DNA of 64,000 nt from Carboxylicivirga litoralis. GTDB lineage: Bacteria > Bacteroidota > Bacteroidia > Bacteroidales > Marinilabiliaceae. Where the stretch lies: positions 1-64,000 of the forward strand of contig NZ_JAFMVC010000015.1 of assembly GCF_025499605.1 (NCBI RefSeq). Reading direction: 5' to 3'. The notes under the pieces are model-generated. The model searched no databases, was not told the DNA's origin, and worked only from the letters and a program-made list of their open reading frames with translations. A program made the position numbers and the translations under genes. Positions 47,699-56,528 of the stretch are shown one piece after another. Numbering within the stretch: position 1 is the stretch's first letter; the number at the start of each line of letters is the position of its first letter.

Positions 47699-48964
47699 AT
47701 GAAGTTAAAAGGACTAAGATGGTGGATTATCGGATTAATTGGGTTAGCCACCATCATCAACTATATTGATAGAAGCGCCTTGGCAATTATGTGGCCAAGT
47801 ATCGCTGAGGATTTAGGTATGACAAAGAATGATTATGCCTTGATTCTGAATGTATTTATGGTAGCCTATGCTATTGGACAGTCAGTTTCGGGTAAATTAT
47901 TCGATAAGATTGGAACCCGAATGGGATATGTTGTGGTGATTATGGTTTGGGGCTTGTCTTCATTCTTTCATTCTATGGCGCGAGGGATTTTGTCATTCAG
48001 CTTTTTACGTGTAACACTTGGTTTAGGTGAAGCTGGTAACTGGCCTGGAGCGGCTAAGAGTAATGCCGAATGGTTCCCAATTAAAGAACGTGCTATTGCA
48101 CAGGGTATTTTTAATGCTGGCGCATCTGTAGGTTCTGTTGTGGCGCCGCCCTTGATTGCCATTCTATGGGCAGCATTTGGCTGGAAAGTGACCTTTATGT
48201 TTGTTGGTTCATTTGGTTTAATCTGGTTAATTCCTTGGTTAATCATTAATCGTGCAGGTGTTGATAAACACCCTTGGCTAACTGATTTAGAGCGTGATTA
48301 CATTAAATCAGGACAGCATAAGGCCGATCAGGATACATCTGCAAAAGGTAAAAGTATTGCTCAGATTTTACGCTATAAGGAATCATGGTCCGTATTAATC
48401 GGACGCTTCTTTCTAGAACCCATCTGGTGGCTATTTGTCGGTTGGATGCCTCTTTATCTTGCTGATGTTTATGGGTTCGATGTAAAACAAATCGGATTCT
48501 TTGCTTGGGTTCCATATGTGGGCGCAGCAGTTGGTAGTATCGCCGGGGGATGGTATTCCGGTCGTTTAATGTCGAAAGGCCACTCGGTTAACCGTTCCCG
48601 CAAAACCACCATTGTAATTGGCGCGGCCTTAATGTTCTTAGGTTTAGTGGTGACCATTTTATTTGCAGATACACCGGAGAAGTTTGTTGGAATTGTAGCC
48701 TTGGTGTTGTTTGGATTCCAGTTTGCCATCAGTAATGTGCAGACAATTCCAAGTGATTTGTTCAGTGGAAAATCAGTGGGTTCATTAGCCGGATTGGGCG
48801 GTACAGTTGGTGTGTTCTCTGTTATCGTCATGAACTTTCTGGTACCGATTATCTCAGAGATTTCATACACCCCAATATTTGTGATGATAGCGGTGTTTGT
48901 GCCACTTGGTGTTGGCGCCATCTATTATTTCGCAAAAGAAATTAAGTCTGTAGAAGAAAAATAA
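47699..48964 (+). CDS. MFS hexuronate-type permease
   Basis: 421 residues with 12 TM helices of the anion:cation symporter (ExuT/GudP) type: NYIDRSALAIMWPSIAEDLGMTKNDYALILN at the start, and RVTLGLGEAGNWPGAAKSNAEWFP before TM5. Members move hexuronates and related sugar acids with protons or sodium across the inner membrane. Beside kdgF and the DEH reductase it probably carries DEH or the unsaturated monomer (inference). Confidence 0.88.
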   Translation: MKLKGLRWWIIGLIGLATIINYIDRSALAIMWPSIAEDLGMTKNDYALILNVFMVAYAIGQSVSGKLFDKIGTRMGYVVVIMVWGLSSFFHSMARGILSFSFLRVTLGLGEAGNWPGAAKSNAEWFPIKERAIAQGIFNAGASVGSVVAPPLIAILWAAFGWKVTFMFVGSFGLIWLIPWLIINRAGVDKHPWLTDLERDYIKSGQHKADQDTSAKGKSIAQILRYKESWSVLIGRFFLEPIWWLFVGWMPLYLADVYGFDVKQIGFFAWVPYVGAAVGSIAGGWYSGRLMSKGHSVNRSRKTTIVIGAALMFLGLVVTILFADTPEKFVGIVALVLFGFQFAISNVQTIPSDLFSGKSVGSLAGLGGTVGVFSVIVMNFLVPIISEISYTPIFVMIAVFVPLGVGAIYYFAKEIKSVEEK

Positions 48965-48967
48965 AAA

Positions 48968-49009
48968 ATGATAGAGGCGCTCGAAGGCCCGTTGAGCACC
49001 CACTATCAT
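48968..49009 (+). other. hairpin between the MFS and SDR genes
   Basis: ATGATAG pairs with CTATCAT on the outside, and GGcGCTC with GAGCaCC inside, around a 10-base loop. No T tract follows, so this looks like an mRNA stabiliser or processing site and not a terminator. Confidence 0.55.
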
Positions 49010-49053
49010 AGCATATAAAAAAACGAAAGATAAAACTATAAAAACGAAAAACA

Positions 49054-49815
49054 ATGAGTTCAAATAATAAGGTAGCAATAGTAACAGGTGCAACAGGCGG
49101 AATTGGTTTTGAAGTGGCTAAACGACTAGGTAAAGATGGTTATACCGTTGTGCTAAATGGTGTTGAAGATGAGGCTGGAGCAGAAAGAGTGAAAGAACTA
49201 TCTGCTGAAGGTGTTAGAGCTGAGTACTATGGCTTTGATGTAACCAACGAAGAAGCGGTGATTAAAAACATTACAGCCATCGGTGAAAAATACGGTCGTA
49301 TTGATGTGTTGGTCAATAACGCCGGTGGTTTAGGTGGTCGTCAGCGCTTCGAAGAAATGACCACAGAATTTTACCGCTTTGTAATGGCGCTGAATTTAGA
49401 TTCGGTATTCTATGCATCGCGTGCGGCTATTCCGTTCCTTAAAAAGGGAGAAAATGCATCTATCATCAACTATACATCTAATGCAGGTTGGAATGCAGGT
49501 GGCCCGGGAGCTGGTATCTATGGCACCTCAAAAGCAGGCGTACATGCTATTACCCGTGCTTTGGCCAAAGATTTGGCCGAGTACCAGATTCGTGTGAATG
49601 CAGTTTCGCCGGGTACGATTGACACACCTTTCCATGCGCAGATTAAAGAGACAAAACCGGAAGTTTTTGCTTCGTGGAAGAACAATATTTTGTTGGGACG
49701 ACTGGGGCAGCCCGAAGAGGTAGCATCTGTAGTTTCATTCTTAGCTAGCACAGATGCGTCGTTTATCACGGCCGAAACCATTCAGATTGGTGGCGGACAA
49801 GCATTAGGCATTTAA
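49054..49815 (+). CDS. SDR oxidoreductase, probable DEH reductase
   Basis: 253 residues, classical short-chain dehydrogenase: TGATGGIGFEVAKRL cofactor motif, NNAGG, and the catalytic YGTSK (Tyr and Lys) after INYTSNAGW (Ser). In alginate pathways an SDR reduces 4-deoxy-L-erythro-5-hexoseulose uronate to 2-keto-3-deoxygluconate (KDG), and the position between the permease and KDG kinase makes that the likely reaction. The cofactor choice cannot be read safely; after the second strand comes NGVEDE, with no clear Arg for NADPH. Confidence 0.85.
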   Translation: MSSNNKVAIVTGATGGIGFEVAKRLGKDGYTVVLNGVEDEAGAERVKELSAEGVRAEYYGFDVTNEEAVIKNITAIGEKYGRIDVLVNNAGGLGGRQRFEEMTTEFYRFVMALNLDSVFYASRAAIPFLKKGENASIINYTSNAGWNAGGPGAGIYGTSKAGVHAITRALAKDLAEYQIRVNAVSPGTIDTPFHAQIKETKPEVFASWKNNILLGRLGQPEEVASVVSFLASTDASFITAETIQIGGGQALGI

Positions 49816-49863
49816 TTACATATAGATAGTTACAGCTAAAGAGTTGTAACAGGTTTTTTTATT

Positions 49864-50610
49864 TTGGATTTAGTAAACTATGTGATTCTGGTGCTGGCGG
49901 GTGTTGGCGCCGGATTCATTAATGTAGTGGCCGGAGGAGGCTCACTAATCACATTGCCTTTGATGATTTTCTTAGGTCTTCCTCCGGCCATTGCTAACGG
50001 AAGCAATCGAATTGCGCTGCTGGCGCAAAACATTGTGGCAGTCAGCAATTTTAAAGCAAAAAACGTATCGCCCGGGAAGTTTGGTGTTGTTTTGGGTTGT
50101 ATCGCACTCATGGGTGCTGTTATTGGAGCCAATATAGCCGTTGATATTCCAGCCAAACTGTTTAACCGCATCTTGTCTGTTGTAATGATGGTAGTGGCTG
50201 TTTTAATGGCTTTTAATCCGTCATACAACAGTTTGCAAGGAGAGAATTTAAGTAGGAATCGAAAACTATTGGCCTATGTCGCTTTCTTCCTGATTGGTAT
50301 CTATGGCGGATTCTTGCATGCCGGAATTGGCTTTATTATGATGCTGGCACTGGTTAAAATCAATGGGTTTTCACTGGTTAAAACCAATAGTATTAAAGTG
50401 ACAGTGGCATTAATCTACACCGTAGCAGCTTTGGGGGTATTTATCTACGAAGGCATGATTGATTGGAAAGCCGGCTCGATACTGGCCATTGGAAGCGCTA
50501 CTGGCGGTTGGTTAGGCAGCCATTTCTCGGTCAATAAAGGTGATAAATGGATCAAACGTATTGTGTTAGCAGCTATTGTTCTGATGGCTATTAAGTTGTG
50601 GGTGTTTTAG
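49864..50610 (+). CDS. TauE/SafE-family membrane protein
   Basis: 248 residues from a TTG start, with about eight TM helices. The duplicated family signature shows as GVGAGFINVVAGGGSLITLPLMIFLGLPPAIANGSNR near the N-terminus and GIYGGFLHAGIGFIMMLALVKINGFSLVKTNSIKV in the second half. TauE/SafE proteins move small anions such as sulfite or organosulfur compounds. A role inside an alginate operon is not established; it might export an organic anion. It lies 48 bases after the SDR gene. Confidence 0.85.
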   Translation: MDLVNYVILVLAGVGAGFINVVAGGGSLITLPLMIFLGLPPAIANGSNRIALLAQNIVAVSNFKAKNVSPGKFGVVLGCIALMGAVIGANIAVDIPAKLFNRILSVVMMVVAVLMAFNPSYNSLQGENLSRNRKLLAYVAFFLIGIYGGFLHAGIGFIMMLALVKINGFSLVKTNSIKVTVALIYTVAALGVFIYEGMIDWKAGSILAIGSATGGWLGSHFSVNKGDKWIKRIVLAAIVLMAIKLWVF

Positions 50611-50614
50611 AACC

Positions 50615-50664
50615 TCCCACAGATGACGCAAATGAGCGCAGAAATCTGTTGAACAATAGTGATA
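50615..50664. repeat. intergenic element, copy 2
   Basis: TCCCACAGATGACGC (50615-50629), CGCAGAAA (50637-50644) and an ATAGTGATAAA block follow in the same order and nearly the same spacing as at 8267-8317. The right-hand arm of copy 1 is missing here. Confidence 0.65.
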
Positions 50665-50699
50665 AAGAAAGAATTGTGCTTAGGGTTATTGCCAATAAT

Positions 50700-50764
50700 C
50701 ATGAAGTCGCAAAGTTCCTTTAATTAAAATAAGCTCAGCGCTTTAGTGTCTCTGTGTTTATTTT
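50700..50764. repeat. possible dispersed repeat before kdgK
   Basis: CATGAAGTCGCAAAGTTCC followed by GCGCTTTAGTGTCTCTGTGT has the wording of short intergenic repeats met in many Bacteroidota genomes. Only one copy is in this window, so the call rests on general familiarity. Confidence 0.35.
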
Positions 50765-50783
50765 ATAAACAACAAATTGTATT

Positions 50784-51815
50784 ATGAAAGTAGTAACATT
50801 TGGAGAAATCATGTTGCGTTTAGCAACACCAGGATATAAACGGTTTAATCAAACCGATGAATTTACAGCCACTTTTGGTGGAGGAGAAGGAAACGTAGCC
50901 GTATCACTGGCGAATTATGGTATTCCTGTGAGTTTTGTCACACGTTTACCTGAGAATGATATTGCTCAATCGTGCGTTCAGCAATTGCGCGGTTTAGGTG
51001 TTGATACCAGGGATATTGTATATGGAGGCGACCGCATGGGTATTTATTTCTTAGAAACAGGAGCTGTGAGCCGTGCCAGTAAAGTGGTGTATGATCGGGC
51101 TCATTCGGCTATCTCCGAGATTGAAAGCGGAATGGTGGATTGGGATAAAGTATTCGACGGAGCCACCTGGTTTCACTGGACGGGTATTACACCAGCTATC
51201 TCACAGTCGGCAGCCGATGTATGCCTCGAAGCCATCAAAGCAGCCAATGAGCGTGGTATTACGGTATCAACCGATATCAACTACCGTAAAAACTTGTGGA
51301 AATACGGTAAAACAGCCGGTGAAGTAATGCCTGATTTGGTGGCTGGTTGTGATGTTGTACTAGGTAACGAAGAAGATGCGGCCATGGCTCTGGATATTCA
51401 TCCGGAGGGTGTTGATGTAACAGGCGGACATGTGGACGCAGAAGCCTATTTGTCAGTGTCCCAGAAAATCATGGCTAAATTTCCTCGAGTGAAGAAAGTG
51501 ATTACAACCCTTCGTGGTTCGCACAGTGCCAACCATAATAGCTGGGCAGGTGTACTTTACGATGGCGAAACACTTTACAAATCGCCTAGCTACGAAATTA
51601 CCCACATTGTTGATCGTGTTGGTGGTGGTGACTCGTTTATGGGCGGCTTAATTTATGGCCTGTTAACCTACAAAGATGATTTGCAGTCAGCTCTGAATTT
51701 TGCGGTCGCAGCCTCTTGCTTAAAGCATACCATTTACGGCGATTATAACCGTGTGACCGTGGCTGAAGTTGAGAAATTAATGAGTGGCGACGCTTCAGGG
51801 CGTGTGAGCAGATAA
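50784..51815 (+). CDS. kdgK: 2-dehydro-3-deoxygluconate kinase
   Basis: 343 residues, PfkB fold. TFGEIMLRLATPG at the start, the glycine-rich FGGGEGNVAVSLANYG, and the C-terminal signature VDRVGGGDSFMGGLIYGLL with the catalytic Asp. It phosphorylates KDG to KDPG in the cytoplasm and is paired with the KDPG aldolase gene 71 bases downstream. Confidence 0.92.
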   Translation: MKVVTFGEIMLRLATPGYKRFNQTDEFTATFGGGEGNVAVSLANYGIPVSFVTRLPENDIAQSCVQQLRGLGVDTRDIVYGGDRMGIYFLETGAVSRASKVVYDRAHSAISEIESGMVDWDKVFDGATWFHWTGITPAISQSAADVCLEAIKAANERGITVSTDINYRKNLWKYGKTAGEVMPDLVAGCDVVLGNEEDAAMALDIHPEGVDVTGGHVDAEAYLSVSQKIMAKFPRVKKVITTLRGSHSANHNSWAGVLYDGETLYKSPSYEITHIVDRVGGGDSFMGGLIYGLLTYKDDLQSALNFAVAASCLKHTIYGDYNRVTVAEVEKLMSGDASGRVSR

Positions 51816-51823
51816 AAAGTATC

Positions 51824-51870
51824 TAGTCAGTAGTTATTAGTCAGTAAAACTCTACTGACCACTGACTACT
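51824..51870. repeat. AGTCAGTA-type inverted repeat
   Basis: TAGTCAGTAGT and TTAGTCAGTA are followed after AAACTC by TACTGAC and ACTGACTACT, the reverse complements. It fills most of the kdgK to aldolase gap and could fold in mRNA. It resembles short dispersed elements and not a terminator, since no T tract follows. Confidence 0.55.
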
Positions 51871-51886
51871 ATCTAACAACTGAGTT

Positions 51887-52555
51887 ATGTCAAAATTTTC
51901 AAGAATAGACGTTTCCCTCAGAATGAAAGAAACAGGTATTGTACCGGTTTTCTATCATGCCGATGTGGAAATTTGTAAGCAAGTGCTAAAAGCTTGTTAC
52001 GAAGGAGGTGCCCGTGTGTTTGAATTCACCAATCGCGGTGATTTTGCCCACGAGGTGTTTGGTGAGTTAACAAAGTATGTACGGCAGGAGTTGCCTGAAA
52101 TGGCCATGGGCGTTGGTTCCATTATCGATGCAGCTACCACGGCATTGTACATGCAGTTGGGTGCCGATTTTATTGTGTCACCAATCTTAAACGAAGAGAT
52201 GGCTAAAGTGTGTAACCGACGAAAAGTCAGCTGGTCGCCTGGTTGTGGTTCGTTAAGCGAAATATCAAAAGCCGAAGAGTTGGGAGCCGAAGTAGTGAAG
52301 ATCTTCCCTGGGCAACAGGTTGGCGGGCCCGAATTTGTAAAAGCCGTAAAAGGACCTTGTCCATGGTCGTGTATTATGCCAACAGGCGGTGTAGAGCCAA
52401 CCGAAGAAAACCTGAGTCGTTGGTTTAAGGCCGGCGTTCATTGTGTGGGGATGGGCTCACAACTGATTAGCAAAGAAGTTATCGCATCGGGTAATTATGC
52501 ATCATTGACTGAAACGGTAGAAAAAGCAATTGCTATTGTGTATAAGTTGAAGTAA
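51887..52555 (+). CDS. eda: KDPG / 4-hydroxy-2-oxoglutarate aldolase
   Basis: 222 residues, class I TIM-barrel aldolase. The Schiff-base Lys138 lies in EVVKIFPGQQVGG, and FEFTNRGDFAHEVF carries the catalytic Glu region. GVGSIIDAAT and IMPTGGVEPT form the phosphate-binding end. It splits KDPG to pyruvate and glyceraldehyde-3-phosphate, the last step from alginate. A strong terminator follows after 146 bases, closing the operon. Confidence 0.92.
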   Translation: MSKFSRIDVSLRMKETGIVPVFYHADVEICKQVLKACYEGGARVFEFTNRGDFAHEVFGELTKYVRQELPEMAMGVGSIIDAATTALYMQLGADFIVSPILNEEMAKVCNRRKVSWSPGCGSLSEISKAEELGAEVVKIFPGQQVGGPEFVKAVKGPCPWSCIMPTGGVEPTEENLSRWFKAGVHCVGMGSQLISKEVIASGNYASLTETVEKAIAIVYKLK

Positions 52556-52701
52556 GAAGGTAATAAATAGTAGTTCGAAAGGTAACACTGGGGCAGCTTG
52601 TTTCATTTAACGATTGGTTAAGTTGCTCCTGCTGTTATTTATATGATTTTTGATTTAACCTGTAATGTGTTTGTGTATTATTGTGTGATTAATTCACAAT
52701 G

Positions 52702-52727
52702 AAGGCTGCCTGTAGGCAGCCTTTTTT
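52702..52727 (+). terminator. terminator of the alginate operon
   Basis: AAGGCTGCCT pairs perfectly with AGGCAGCCTT with a 2-base turn, followed by a T6 tract. Confidence 0.92.
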
Positions 52728-53021
52728 ATGAAAAAATATCTTGTTGACATAGCAGATATACCCATGATGACTCTTTGTAGATTTGGAAACCTGTAGGAGG
52801 AAAATTAATTCAAGGTTTTGAATTAAATACCTTTAATCATTTAAATCATAGTTTGAACAATTGCAATTGATCAATTATTGAGGGAACTATGAATAATAGC
52901 ATAATTTGTTAACCGAAAGACATTGACAAGAATATTTTGTTAGATTAAGTATCACAATTAATAATTAATGTCTTATTTTTAAAGTAATTACTTTTAACGA
53001 TAACCAATAAATTCTTTCAGT
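52728..53021. other. gene-free AT-rich stretch
   Basis: About 290 bases between the operon terminator and the DUF4136 gene. It presumably holds the promoter of that gene, but I see no exact TAnnTTTG box. Confidence 0.45.
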
Positions 53022-53594
53022 ATGAAGTATTTTAGAGTAGCCCTTTTCTGTTTATTTGTGAGCTTAATAGTGCTTTTATCATCTTGTTCATCGGTTAAGG
53101 TTGTGAGCGATATGGATAAAACAGTAGATTTTATCCAGTACAAAACCTATAGTTTTTTGGGGTGGGAGAAGAATAGCGATGAGCTATTAACTGAGTTTGA
53201 TAAGAAGCGTGTTAAAGACGCGTTTGCCAATGAGTTTAAGGCACGCGGTTTAAAATTTGTTGAGACGGGAGGCGATATGGAAATAAGTTTATTTGTTGTG
53301 GTTGATCAAAAAACAAGTACTACAGCCTACACCGACTATTATTCAACCGGATACATGGGATACCGTCGTTATCGAGGGGGATGGGGCTATGGCTATGCCG
53401 AAACAACTTATTCTGAAAACGATTACCTGGAGGGTACTTTAGTGCTGGATGTGTTTGATGCCAGCTCTAAAGAACAGATTTGGCAGGGCGTTGTTAAGTC
53501 AACGGTCACTGAGAACCCTGAAAAACGAGAGAAAATAATTCCTCGCAATATAGGAGCTTTAATGAGTAAGTTCCCGGTGAAGAAAGTGAAGTAA
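53022..53594 (+). CDS. DUF4136 lipoprotein
   Basis: 190 residues. A lipobox LLSSCSS gives Cys22. The DUF4136 domain runs from KTVDFIQYKTYSFLGWEKN to the C-terminal KIIPRNIGALMSKFPVKK, with a middle LFVVVDQKTSTTAYTDYYSTGYMGYRRYRGGWGYGYAETTYSE stretch rich in Tyr, Gly and Arg. Envelope protein of unknown role, common in Bacteroidota and Proteobacteria. It is a single-gene unit with its own terminator. Confidence 0.85.
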   Translation: MKYFRVALFCLFVSLIVLLSSCSSVKVVSDMDKTVDFIQYKTYSFLGWEKNSDELLTEFDKKRVKDAFANEFKARGLKFVETGGDMEISLFVVVDQKTSTTAYTDYYSTGYMGYRRYRGGWGYGYAETTYSENDYLEGTLVLDVFDASSKEQIWQGVVKSTVTENPEKREKIIPRNIGALMSKFPVKKVK

Positions 53595-53600
53595 AGTATT

Positions 53601-53629
53601 ACAGGCAGCCAAATAAGCTGCCTGTTTTT
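53601..53629 (+). terminator. terminator of the DUF4136 gene
   Basis: ACAGGCAGC pairs perfectly with GCTGCCTGT around a 7-base loop, followed by T5. Confidence 0.9.
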
Positions 53630-53650
53630 ATATGTTTTTGAATTGTGGCA

Positions 53651-54547
53651 TTATTTAATCCTAAAAATCTTCTTATACTTTGCAGGCGATTGGCCAGTTA
53701 CCCGGCTAAAGATACGGCTAAAGTGATAGCGGTCAGCAAAACCACATACTGAAGCAATATCTTCAATTGATAATGAAGAATGGTGCAGAAGGATGCATGC
53801 TTTGTCAATGCGTTTCTTTTTGACATATTTTTGAGGTGATAGACCTGATTCCTGAGAAAACAACCGGGAAAAGGCATTGGTCGCCATATTTGCAATGTTA
53901 GCCAGGTGTGGATTGCTTAAGTCATTGCTCAGATGATTTTCGATGTGTTTAATGACATTAATAATGCGATGATCAGCGCTTGTATTCTGCCAACTCGATT
54001 CGGGAAGCGAAGATAGTAAGTGATTGATAATTGTATTGATAGCTAATGTAGAGTAAAAGCTGAATTTTGAGTGTTCGTAATTCAAGTGCTTTTTAATACC
54101 TGTCAGCATTACATTCAGTTCCTTATTGATGGGCAAAGAATAAACCCGTGGAATTGCATTGTCATATGGCATGCCTAGGTTAAAATGGATAAATAAGTGA
54201 AGTAAGTATTGTTCGTTATATGGTAGCATTTGACTGACGCGCCCTCCTTTTAATGAGTAACCGGATTGAGGAATCGGGTTATTATATAAATAAGTAGAAT
54301 ACGAAGTGTTAGGGGCAATGAGAATCAGCTTGTCAGGAGTGATTGGTATCTCTTTATTGTTGAATATGATAGCAGCTCCCTCAAAACTATTGTGATACAC
54401 TCTCCAGAACGGAAATGAAAGGTCGGTAAACTCCCAGTTCTGCAACCACCAATACCGACAACAATGAATCTGAATTTCATATTTCGGAAATACCTGCATG
54501 ATATCTGAAGGATCACCTTTTATGGGTCTTGGAGAATTTGCGTACAT
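53651..54547 (-). CDS. AraC-family regulator, probable L-fucose sensor
   Basis: 298 residues. The N-terminal half (about 30-170) looks like an AraC-type cupin sensor. The C-terminal HTH_18 domain (about 195-295) shows LANIANMATNAFSRLFSQESGLSPQKYVKKKRIDKACILL and IEDIASVCGFADRYHFSRIFSRVTGQSPAKYKK. It is divergent from fucI, with a 117-base shared region, so it is the likely activator of the fucose operon (inference). E. coli FucR, in contrast, is a DeoR-type protein. Confidence 0.82.
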   Translation of the reverse strand: MYANSPRPIKGDPSDIMQVFPKYEIQIHCCRYWWLQNWEFTDLSFPFWRVYHNSFEGAAIIFNNKEIPITPDKLILIAPNTSYSTYLYNNPIPQSGYSLKGGRVSQMLPYNEQYLLHLFIHFNLGMPYDNAIPRVYSLPINKELNVMLTGIKKHLNYEHSKFSFYSTLAINTIINHLLSSLPESSWQNTSADHRIINVIKHIENHLSNDLSNPHLANIANMATNAFSRLFSQESGLSPQKYVKKKRIDKACILLHHSSLSIEDIASVCGFADRYHFSRIFSRVTGQSPAKYKKIFRIK

Positions 54548-54586
54548 GGCAATTGTTTAAAATAGATACAAAATTAACAAAAACAG

Positions 54587-54616
54587 TCATTTATATCATT
54601 TACATTTCTTTTCATT
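54587..54616. promoter_or_regulatory. possible AraC-type direct repeats
   Basis: TCATTTA (54587), TCATTTA (54596) and TCATTT (54612) repeat in the gap between the regulator and fucI. The 9-base spacing of the first two is close to a helical turn, but the motif is AT-rich and may be chance. Confidence 0.25.
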
Positions 54617-54664
54617 TTTGTGTTAATGAGATTTTAATTAAAACACAATACTAAAGATATTAAG

Positions 54665-56452
54665 ATGGCTAACAGGTTAATAGGTGATTTACCAAAGGTT
54701 GGAATCAGGCCCGTGATTGATGGTCGCGAAAATGGCGTAAGAGAGTCGCTCGAAGACCAGGTGATGGATCTGGCAAAAGCAGCAGCTAAATTTATTGAAG
54801 CTAACTTGCGTTTCCCAAGTGGAGAACATGTAGAGTGTGTGATTGCCGACACATGTATTGGCGGTGTTGCTGAAGCTGCCATGTGTGCTAATAAATTTAA
54901 AAAAGAAGGTGTTGGGGTATCATTAACCGTTACGCCTTGTTGGTGCTATGGAACCGAGGTGATGGATACAGATCCGTTATTGCCTAAAGCCGTTTGGGGA
55001 TTTAATGGAACAGAGCGTCCGGGAGCTGTTTATTTAGCAGCAGCCTTAGCCGGATATACACAAAAAGGATTGCCAACTTTTGGAATTTACGGACGCGATG
55101 TGCAGGATGTGGGTGATACATCTATCCCTGCTGATGTGCAGGAAAAAATTATTCGCTTTGTTAAGGCTGGTTTGGCCGTTGCTCAAATGAACGGAAAATC
55201 TTATTTATCCATCGGTTATAGTTCAATGGGCATTGCCGGTTCAATGGTAGACTCAGACTTTTTTCAGGACTATTTAGGTATTCGTACGGAATTTGTTGAT
55301 TCAACTGAGGTTTTACGACGCATCGATGAAGAAATATTTGATAAAGATGAGTATGAGAAAGCTCTGGTCTGGACAAAGGAAAAATGCAAGGAAGGTACGG
55401 ACTGTAACAAACCTGAAAAACAGGTTGACCAGGCACGCAAGGATGAGGAGTGGAAGACCGTTGTAAAAATGACTTTGATTTGCCGGGATATGATGATTGG
55501 TAATGAAAAAGTGATTGAGAAAGGTTATCGTGAAGAAGGGCTGGGAAGGAATGCCATAGCGGGAGGCTTTCAGGGGCAGCGCCAATGGACCGACTATCAG
55601 CCAAATGCTGATTATACCGAAGCCATTTTGAATTCTTCTTTTGATTGGAACGGCATTCGTCAGCCTTTTGTGCTGGCCACTGAAAATGACAGCTTAAATG
55701 CGGTACCAATGTTATTTGGTCATTTGCTGTCAAATACCTCGCAGATTTTCTCTGATGTACGTACTTACTGGAGTCCTGACGCCGTGAAGCGTGTCACTGG
55801 AAAAGAATTGACTGGACTTGCAGAGAATGGTATAATTCATTTGATTAACTCAGGTTCAACCACATTAGATGCAACAGCTCAGCAGCGTAACGACAAGTGT
55901 GAACCTGCCATGAAACCGTTTTGGGAGATTTCATCTGAAGAAGCGCAAAAATGTTTGGATAACACGGTGTGGCCGCCTGCCAACAGAGAGTATTTCAGAG
56001 GAGGCGGTTTCTCATCTTGCTTTAAAACAGAAGGGCAGATGCCAGTGACGATGAGTCGTGTTAACCTGGTGAAAGGCATCGGTCCTGTACTGCAGATTGC
56101 TGAAGGCTGGACGGTTGATTTACCCGAAGAAATTCATACCGTATTAAATGAACGAACGGACCCGACCTGGCCAACTACCTGGTTTGTGCCGCGAACAAAC
56201 GGTGAAGGAGCTTTTAAAGATGTGTATTCGGTGATGGCCAATTGGGGAGCCAACCATGGAGCTATCAGTTATGGTCACATTGGAGCTGATTTAATCACCT
56301 TAGCCTCGATGTTGCGAATTCCTGTTTGCATGCACAATGTGAGTTGTCATGATGTATTCCGCCCAAGTGCATGGGCAGCCTTTGGTGAAGACAAAGAAGG
56401 TTCTGATTATAGAGCATGTGCCAATTACGGTTCATTGTACGGAATTAAATAG
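54665..56452 (+). CDS. fucI: L-fucose isomerase
   Basis: 595 residues, normal for FucI (about 590). [25 protein letters not shown] at the start, [37 protein letters not shown] in the centre with the Mn-binding Glu and Asp region, [16 protein letters not shown], and the C-terminal [29 protein letters not shown]. It interconverts L-fucose and L-fuculose in the cytoplasm. First gene of the five-gene operon. Confidence 0.95.
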   Translation: MANRLIGDLPKVGIRPVIDGRENGVRESLEDQVMDLAKAAAKFIEANLRFPSGEHVECVIADTCIGGVAEAAMCANKFKKEGVGVSLTVTPCWCYGTEVMDTDPLLPKAVWGFNGTERPGAVYLAAALAGYTQKGLPTFGIYGRDVQDVGDTSIPADVQEKIIRFVKAGLAVAQMNGKSYLSIGYSSMGIAGSMVDSDFFQDYLGIRTEFVDSTEVLRRIDEEIFDKDEYEKALVWTKEKCKEGTDCNKPEKQVDQARKDEEWKTVVKMTLICRDMMIGNEKVIEKGYREEGLGRNAIAGGFQGQRQWTDYQPNADYTEAILNSSFDWNGIRQPFVLATENDSLNAVPMLFGHLLSNTSQIFSDVRTYWSPDAVKRVTGKELTGLAENGIIHLINSGSTTLDATAQQRNDKCEPAMKPFWEISSEEAQKCLDNTVWPPANREYFRGGGFSSCFKTEGQMPVTMSRVNLVKGIGPVLQIAEGWTVDLPEEIHTVLNERTDPTWPTTWFVPRTNGEGAFKDVYSVMANWGANHGAISYGHIGADLITLASMLRIPVCMHNVSCHDVFRPSAWAAFGEDKEGSDYRACANYGSLYGIK

Positions 56453-56470
56453 ATATCGAGAGATTGACAC

Positions 56471-56506
56471 GGGCAGCGAAAGGCGGTGAATCCCACCTTC
56501 CTGCCC
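56471..56506 (+). other. hairpin between fucI and the kinase gene
   Basis: GGGCAG pairs with CTGCCC, enclosing an inner GGTG/CACC hairpin. No T tract follows; the kinase ATG is 22 bases on. Possible mRNA processing or stability element. Confidence 0.5.
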
Positions 56507-56528
56507 ATAATCTGTCTAATTAACCAAA

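Noticed and set aside
55161-55733. 190-codon open frame on the minus strand
   Set aside because: Antisense to fucI within a conserved region; no signal or domain.
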